Positions 42,054 through 45,614 of a stretch of 45,614 nucleotides of DNA are shown here, in pieces. The position numbers were made by a program, and so were the translations under genes. The notes below the pieces were generated by a model. It searched no databases and was not told the origin of the DNA. It saw only the letters and a program-made list of their open reading frames with translations. Each line of letters opens with the position of its first letter. The stretch's first letter is position 1. Source of the DNA: Dimorphilus gyrociliatus (lineage: Eukaryota; Annelida; Polychaeta; Dinophilidae); assembly GCA_904063045.1 (NCBI GenBank), contig CAJFCJ010000065.1, positions 117,311 to 162,924 of the forward strand. Direction: 5' to 3'.

Positions 42054-45000
42054 CTAGAGACAACCCTAACCAATAGATTTATAGTGAAACCCCTTTCCCG
42101 GATCTATAAACCTATTTTTTTGTTTTTTGTAACAAAGAAAGACCTTTCTTTAATTCTCTTATAGGACAACTTGTTATAGTAGTCCACGCATTGGCCGAGT
42201 AGAAAGATGATTGGATTGAGAAATGAATTTAATGGTAAAATCAAAATTATGATCAAACTATAAACATCATTCTTCATTTCTAAATTTATTGCTTTGGCTA
42301 ATATTCCTGAAGAAAAATGAAGCAGATATAGATGTTTTGTTACTTTTGGATTTTTTATAAAGAAAATGTGCCATGTAAGGGTTTCAAGTTTAACTTTTAG
42401 GTTAAAATTTTGAAAATTTTATTATTTAATCTATTTTTTCTACCACAAAGTTTGAATTTTTATCCTAACATCTAATGTCAAGGTCACATCAAGCTTATTT
42501 TGAAATTTTCAAAACCAAATTCCTCATTTCAACTAAAATCTGCAATTGCCCTTGCCCTTGTCTTTTAGGAACATTAAGTCTCACTTTTAGAGCCCTTTTC
42601 GAACTATGGATCTTCTCTGAACTATTTTTTTTTTTACCTAAAACAAAGCATGGCATCCAAACAAGAATATTGGAAAATACCAATATCAGAACATTTTTCT
42701 TTATTTTCCTTTCTTTCGTGTGACAATTCACCAATTTGGACGATTTTAGAACAACTCTAATTATATGAATATACAAAATACACATAATCAGGCTGCATAT
42801 TGGTATTATTACGCCAAATAATATAAATGAAAACATCCAATCACTTCTCTCTTCGTTCCTTATATAGACATTGAAACAGATTGGAGTAAGGTTATATATG
42901 TTCTATTATATTGGAAAAGGAAAATTTTTTGAGTACTTTTAAGATAAAAGGGACAAGGAGGATTTTTTAGCCTATAATCTATAGGGAATAAAATCCATTA
43001 TCCCTTATCATCATTACCTTTTGTTGCATAAAGTAATGAGATAGCGAAGCGATAAGGCAACAAACTAGAATTGCAAGAGTTGATAGTAGATTAGAGTGTT
43101 TGGAAAAGAAGGATTGAACGAAGGGATTATACGCGGTTTGATGTCTATCGCAAGTGATTAATAGGGTAAAACAGGTTGATAATAGCAGAGAAAGCGTCAT
43201 AATTTTACCCAAGACATAACACCAGATACTATTTCTCCAATAATTGTCATTTTCTAAATAACTACCTCTGTAATAATTATCAACAATTGCAATGGCCAAA
43301 ATGTAGATTGACGTCAGTAAATCGCTCAAAGATAACAATTTGAAATATCTCAATTTAAATCTTCTATAAATCATATTAAAAATAGTTAAAGAATTTGCAA
43401 TAAAACCAAATAATCCATAAAACCAGAATAATAATTTTATATAATTTGAACTAATTAAATTTGAACAGGTGTGAAAAAATGCCGACGACGGATAACAAAT
43501 TACATTCTTTCCTAGAAATTTCCAAGAGAGGCAACACAGTTTAAAACTTGTCCCAAAAAGTTTTTTAAGCCTATTCAATCCTTTTACTAAATGAATTTCT
43601 TCATTTGATGGAAAGAATGTATTATTTAAATGAAGTTCTTGTAAATTTATTGAATTGTATAAGAGATTGTTAGCAATAGTTTTTAATTTACAATTTGTCA
43701 TTTTAAATATTTTCAAGTGATGTAAATTTTGAAAATATACTGATGATAATGACGTTATTTTCGTATACGAAACGTCAAAATGCCTTAAATGTTTACAGTG
43801 AAAATGTTTTAAAAATTCAAGTGTATACATTGAGTTGTTTGATAAAAATAGATACTGTAATAGTCTTAATGAAGAATTATAGATAAATGTTTCATTTGTA
43901 TAAGCATTGTTTGTCACTGATAGATAAATTAAATTTGGAAAATTTCTTACTGGACAACTCAATTTCATTTGAATATTTTCAATTTTTAAAATTAATATTT
44001 TTGTTGAATACTTGAACATCTTTATTGGAATTGAACCAATTATTGTTAATTTTTCAAAATATTTCCCAATTTCACTTAATTTTTTACTATGATTCAACTC
44101 AATACTATTTAATGAATTTGAACTAAAGCTGCAATTCAATTCGAATAATGACGTTTCGTTGCAGTTTTCAAAATGAATTGGATTTTTAGACTTTAAACAA
44201 AATTGTTCGTCACTTCCGTATCGACAGTTGACGACGCTGTCGCAAACTTTTGCCAATAGAATGAAAAGTGTTTCGTTATGACATTTAAAGAAATGTTTTG
44301 GAGAAAAATTGTCTATGGAATACAAAAACCGCTTTAGGGCTGAGTTAGGGTTAGGGTAATAGACTTACCGCAATTAAACTCGTCGTCTTGGTTATAGCAA
44401 TGAATAACACCGTCACAAACTTGTTCAATTGATATACAGTAGTTTTCTCTTTGACAAAGGTATTCTCCAAATTGACATAACCTTTTAAAGCATGGTTCGC
44501 TTAATAGGAATAAATTTGTATTTGGTATTTTCAATGAACTTTCTTTAAAATAGCAGGTTTCTCGATGAGAATCTACAAAAATTCTCACTTTATACTCGTC
44601 ATTTTCACCGCAATCGTATTTTCCATCGTTAATTAACGTATTCGATAAACAGTACGATCCGCATTGTAATTGATACTCTTTGTTGCACACTAACAAAATA
44701 ATGAATGAGCACGAAAGAGATATTTTCTCTTTTCATATTTAAGAAATAAAAATTGGGCAAACTTTTTCGAAATTCCTTTCTAATTGCTCGTTTATTCTGA
44801 CACAATTCATCGCTGGAATCGAAACAATTTCTTTCGTTATTACACACAGTATCTTCTTTAATACATTGAAAATTTGCGCAAGGTCTAAAAGAAAGTGATA
44901 TCTTCAAAACGAATCAATAAAATATCAACTAACGTTTCGTTCGACAAACAATCTCTAATTTCTGAAATAATTATCTATAGATAATACGTATATAGGCCTA

Positions 45001-45614
45001 TTTAGTTTGCTTATCGACTTACTACAATAAATCTCATCAGATTGATCTGGACAATCTGCAATGAAATTGCAAACTTTTTGAAAATTGACTAATTTCCCAG
45101 TTGAATGGCATTTGAAAATAATTGTTGTTTCGTCTTTAACGCAATTTTCTTCGTCCTCGTTTAATGGACAATCAAAAATACCATCGCAAACGTATATGAT
45201 ATTTATGTATGTTTCGCTTCTTTGACAAAAAAATACATTATTGAGTAAACTGGTAGTAGCGCTTCTATTTTGAATTGTTAGCGAATTGAATGAACTTTGA
45301 ATATCTATTTAAAAAAAGTGAAATTTAAAAAGATAATGTATAAACATGACAAACATAGAAATTTGAAATTTAGATACTTTGAAATTTTTGACATATAATC
45401 CAACTTGTCTCGTGATGATTACAATCAATATCCAAGATTTTAAAATATGTTTTAATCCTTTTCGAATTAGCCAAACGCTTGCCTTGTTTCTCTTTCTAAA
45501 ACATTAAAAAAGGATGATAAGCTTTTCTGTCTTTTTTTTGTGGAACACACATACAATAATTTCAATTTTATAACAACTTAACAATTCCGATGAACAGTAG
45601 AAACTTTGTTTTGA
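41505..45614 (-). CDS. Receptor C: CTLD/LDLa/LRR/7TM receptor with C-terminal kinase-like region, 5' end missing
   Basis: Inferred exons from the right edge: 45495-45378 (CTLD end, NHHETSWIICQKF), 45304-45023 (two LDLa), 44884-44763 (LDLa, VCNNERNCFDSSDELC), about 44691-44370 (two LDLa, ending DDEFNCG), about 44311-43018 (LDLa, about six short LRRs, TM1 to TM5), about 42899-42639 (TM5 to TM6), 42306 to about 42104 (TM7, NPIIF), 42053-41979 and about 41922-41505 (kinase-like). The TM3 end is TCDRHQTAYNPF. The LRR part has the GRL101-type LRR flank SFKLCCLSWKFLGKNVICYP, shared with B (YFELCCFAWKYSMNVKNC) and D (SFKLCCFAWKYRGKLVDC). It is the best preserved copy in the window. Upstream CTLD and any SRCR exons lie beyond the edge. 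Confidence 0.78.
44337..44362. repeat. TTAGGG-like interstitial repeat in a receptor C intron
   Basis: GAGTTAGGGTTAGGGTAATAG lies in the short intron between the LDLa exon ending DDEFNCG and the LRR-7TM exon. Confidence 0.75.

Noticed and set aside
42475-42723. Plus-strand frame opposite the TM6 exon of receptor C
   Set aside because: Antisense shadow of the 7TM coding sequence.

Overview
The window is animal nuclear DNA. It is AT-rich, genes are split by short GT-AG introns (mostly about 45 to 100 nt), and the domains are animal-type: LDL-receptor class A (LDLa), scavenger-receptor cysteine-rich (SRCR)-like, C-type-lectin-like (CTLD), fucolectin (F5/8-type), fibrinogen-like, and rhodopsin-class 7TM. 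Mariner, Mutator-like (MULE) and Ty3/gypsy elements and TTAGGG-like repeats are scattered between the genes. The best-known relative of the main family is GRL101 of the snail Lymnaea, so a spiralian or other small invertebrate is plausible. I cannot name the species.

The backbone is a cluster of related receptors. Receptor B (minus, 7866 to 1069) looks complete. Receptor C (minus, right edge to 41505) lacks only its 5' end. Receptor D (plus, about 18021 to 24883) is broken. A fourth, A, is seen only as one LDLa exon at the left edge. Read together they give a composite receptor: signal peptide, divergent SRCR-like modules, CTLD, six LDLa modules, leucine-rich repeats, seven membrane helices, and then exons encoding a short degenerate protein-kinase-like domain. 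The kinase-like exons are recognisable in B, C and D. This 7TM-plus-kinase-like arrangement is the most interesting observation.

Other genes: a truncated secreted sphingomyelinase-like enzyme (10017-10766, minus), an intronless peptide-type GPCR (14541-15680, minus), a GNAT acetyltransferase (16102-16969, minus), a single-exon secreted protein with a contactin-associated-protein-like fibrinogen domain (26857-27831, minus), a small secreted cysteine-rich protein (31137-31748, minus) and a tandem fucolectin-domain protein (38401-40687, plus).

Mobile DNA: a 2670-bp MULE (19508-22177) with 117-bp terminal inverted repeats and a 9-bp target duplication sits inside an exon of receptor D. A decayed second MULE (12373-14100) carries a nested inverted-repeat element in its intron. 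There are three mariner copies: one 1327-bp copy with both ends and a one-base frameshift, one internally deleted, one eroded. Two Ty3/gypsy fragments and relics of an NLR-type LRR gene are also present. Many predicted products are secreted or surface recognition proteins, so the locus resembles a birth-and-death region of recognition and receptor genes. A role in immunity or chemosensation is inference only.
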